DNA of 35,004 nucleotides. Origin: Bacteroidota bacterium (lineage in GTDB: Bacteria > Bacteroidota > Ignavibacteria > Kapaibacteriales > UBA961). Both the position numbers and the translations under genes were made by a program. The notes beneath the pieces are model-generated. The model was not told the DNA's origin and did not search any database. It was given only the letters and a program-made list of their open reading frames with translations. The stretch is from positions 3,377-38,380 of the forward strand of contig JAFDZU010000040.1 of the NCBI GenBank assembly GCA_018266765.1. The letters run 5' to 3'. Numbering within the stretch: position 1 is the stretch's first letter; each line of letters opens with the position of its first letter. Shown here piece after piece: positions 33,862-35,004 of the stretch.

Positions 33862-35004
33862 ATGAAAATACCACTTTCTAAACCGTATATTGATGAGAAC
33901 GCTTTACAATTAATCGCAGAAAGTCTTTCAAGCGAGAAATTATCAGGAAACGGGATATTTGGAAAGAAAGCTGAACAATTATTACAAACGATTATTGGTA
34001 GCTTTTTTGTCATGCTGAGCACATCTTGTTCGCATGCTCTCGAAATGTCAATCGAAGCATTAGAACCATCACATAGGCAACGAAAAGAAATTATATTACC
34101 TTCTTTTACTTTTACCTCTACTGCAAATGCTATTATAAGAAACGGATACACCCCTGTTTTTGCAGATATTGACCCACTCACTATGAATATAAGTCCTGAG
34201 TCTATTTCACGTTTAGTTTCATCAAAAACACTTGCAATTATTGCAGTACATTATGCAGGTGTTTCTGTAGATTTTACTTCGTTATTCCGGAGTAAGTTAA
34301 CTACAATACCAATTATAGAGGATGCAGCTCAAGCTCTTGGTGCAACTTATAATGGTATTCCTCTTGGTTCTTTAGGTATAACAGGTTGCATCAGTTTTCA
34401 CGATACAAAAAATATAGGTTGTGGTGAAGGTGGTGCAATATTTACAAATGATGAAGAAATTTCTAGACGAGTAGAAATAATAAGAGAAAAAGGAACAAAT
34501 CGATCTCAGTTTTTGCGTGGTGAAGTAGATAAATATACTTGGGTTCGTTCGGGTTCAAGCTATATACTGGCAGAACCCCTTGCAGCTTTTTTGTTAGCAA
34601 ATCTGAATGGAATATCGAAGGTAATTGAGGCAAGAAAAACAATATACAATCATTATATTGAACAATTACAACAACTTGAGAATACGGGTGTTTTACAATT
34701 ACCTATGATTCCTTTCTTTGCTCAAAGTAATTATCATTTATTCCATATATTCTTACCAACTACAGATCTTAGAGATTCATTGATGAAGTTTCTTCGAGAT
34801 CGAGGTATTGGAGCAACGTTTCATTATGTGCCATTACATTCATCACCAATGGGACTTTCGTTAGGTTGGAAACAAAGTGATTGTCCAATTACTGAAAATT
34901 GCTCTTCTAGACTTCTAAGGTTACCTCTATATCATAGTTTAGAAAAGAAGGAGCAAGATTTTATTATAGAATGTATTTATGATTGGTCAAAAATTATGAA
35001 AACT
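33862..35004 (+). CDS. wecE: WecE-like dTDP-4-amino-4,6-dideoxygalactose transaminase (3' end cut by the window)
   Basis: The open frame starts with ATG 33862 and runs without a stop through the last base, 381 codons, close to the full family length of about 376. It belongs to the DegT/DnrJ/EryC1/StrS PLP aminotransferases. KLSGNGIFGKKAEQLL, STSCSHALEM, LPSFTFTSTANAI, and IIEDAAQALGATYNG are present. The Schiff-base lysine is Lys183 in SFHDTKNIGCGEGG, a motif specific to WecE/RffA. That enzyme converts dTDP-4-keto-6-deoxyglucose to the 4-amino galactose sugar that, once acetylated (Fuc4NAc), enters surface polysaccharides. The GT4 gene just upstream fits such a locus. Its acetyltransferase partner should lie beyond the window. 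Confidence 0.87.
   Translation, partial: MKIPLSKPYIDENALQLIAESLSSEKLSGNGIFGKKAEQLLQTIIGSFFVMLSTSCSHALEMSIEALEPSHRQRKEIILPSFTFTSTANAIIRNGYTPVFADIDPLTMNISPESISRLVSSKTLAIIAVHYAGVSVDFTSLFRSKLTTIPIIEDAAQALGATYNGIPLGSLGITGCISFHDTKNIGCGEGGAIFTNDEEISRRVEIIREKGTNRSQFLRGEVDKYTWVRSGSSYILAEPLAAFLLANLNGISKVIEARKTIYNHYIEQLQQLENTGVLQLPMIPFFAQSNYHLFHIFLPTTDLRDSLMKFLRDRGIGATFHYVPLHSSPMGLSLGWKQSDCPITENCSSRLLRLPLYHSLEKKEQDFIIECIYDWSKIMKT

Noticed and set aside
1-35004. CRISPR arrays, tRNA/rRNA genes, insertion sequences and prophage
   Set aside because: No regularly spaced repeats, cloverleaf-like sequences, transposase motifs or phage structural genes were found by eye; a covariance-model search would be needed to exclude small RNAs.

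Overview
The window is AT-rich bacterial chromosome, densely coded on both strands. It most likely comes from the FCB group (Bacteroidota and relatives). Three pointers support this: C-terminal type IX secretion (T9SS) sorting tails on surface proteins, Bacteroidetes-style promoters (TTG, then about 20 nt, then TANNTTTG) ahead of several genes, and families typical of that group (ASPIC/UnbV repeat proteins, glutaminyl-cyclase-like M28 lipoproteins, DUF6580 membrane proteins, an EF-G-like GTPase). A MotA/MotB stator pair beside T9SS cargo fits a deep lineage such as Kapabacteria or Ignavibacteria better than classical Bacteroidia. That placement is inference. I see no prophage, insertion sequence, CRISPR array, tRNA or rRNA.

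Layout. 1-171 is the 3' end of recJ, closed by a strong hairpin. 688-1932 is an OprO/OprP-type porin. 2337-5462 is a PKD-domain surface protein with a T9SS tail. 5475-11469 is a minus-strand run, probably one operon read from right to left: M28 lipoprotein, PrmA, Ppx/GppA, ASPIC/UnbV T9SS protein, and an LPG-synthase-type membrane protein. 11528-13762 is a plus-strand envelope-type operon: KdsC-like phosphatase, YtxH protein, DUF948-like protein and a lipoprotein. It ends at a hairpin that may serve both strands. 13839-16432 holds a DUF6580 membrane protein divergent from a surface protein and a YncE/BtuG-like propeller lipoprotein, a candidate ligand-capture cluster. 16447-18633 is a membrane-anchored VWA protein. 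18813-21335 is a Lon-like protease with a degenerate ATP site. 21498-27144 reads as a motility/envelope set: TPR lipoprotein, MotA, MotB, response regulator with a degenerate HD-GYP domain, and an outer-membrane barrel. 27244-29379 is an EF-G-like GTPase lacking the usual catalytic histidine. 29856-31448 is a tandem pair of paralogous lipoproteins with collagen-like stubs. 31475-35004 contains ArgD, a GT4 glycosyltransferase and a WecE-like sugar aminotransferase running off the end, probably the start of a surface-glycan locus.

Most of the window is housekeeping and envelope biology. The least explained parts are the possible corrinoid-capture cluster, the stator operon with its metal-site-deficient HD-GYP regulator, the two degenerate NTPases (Lon-like and EF-G-like), and the twin collagen-stub lipoproteins. 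No single element can be declared a new system from sequence alone. Several start codons were moved downstream from the longest reading frame because those frames begin at TTG or overlap neighbours; these choices are explained per gene.
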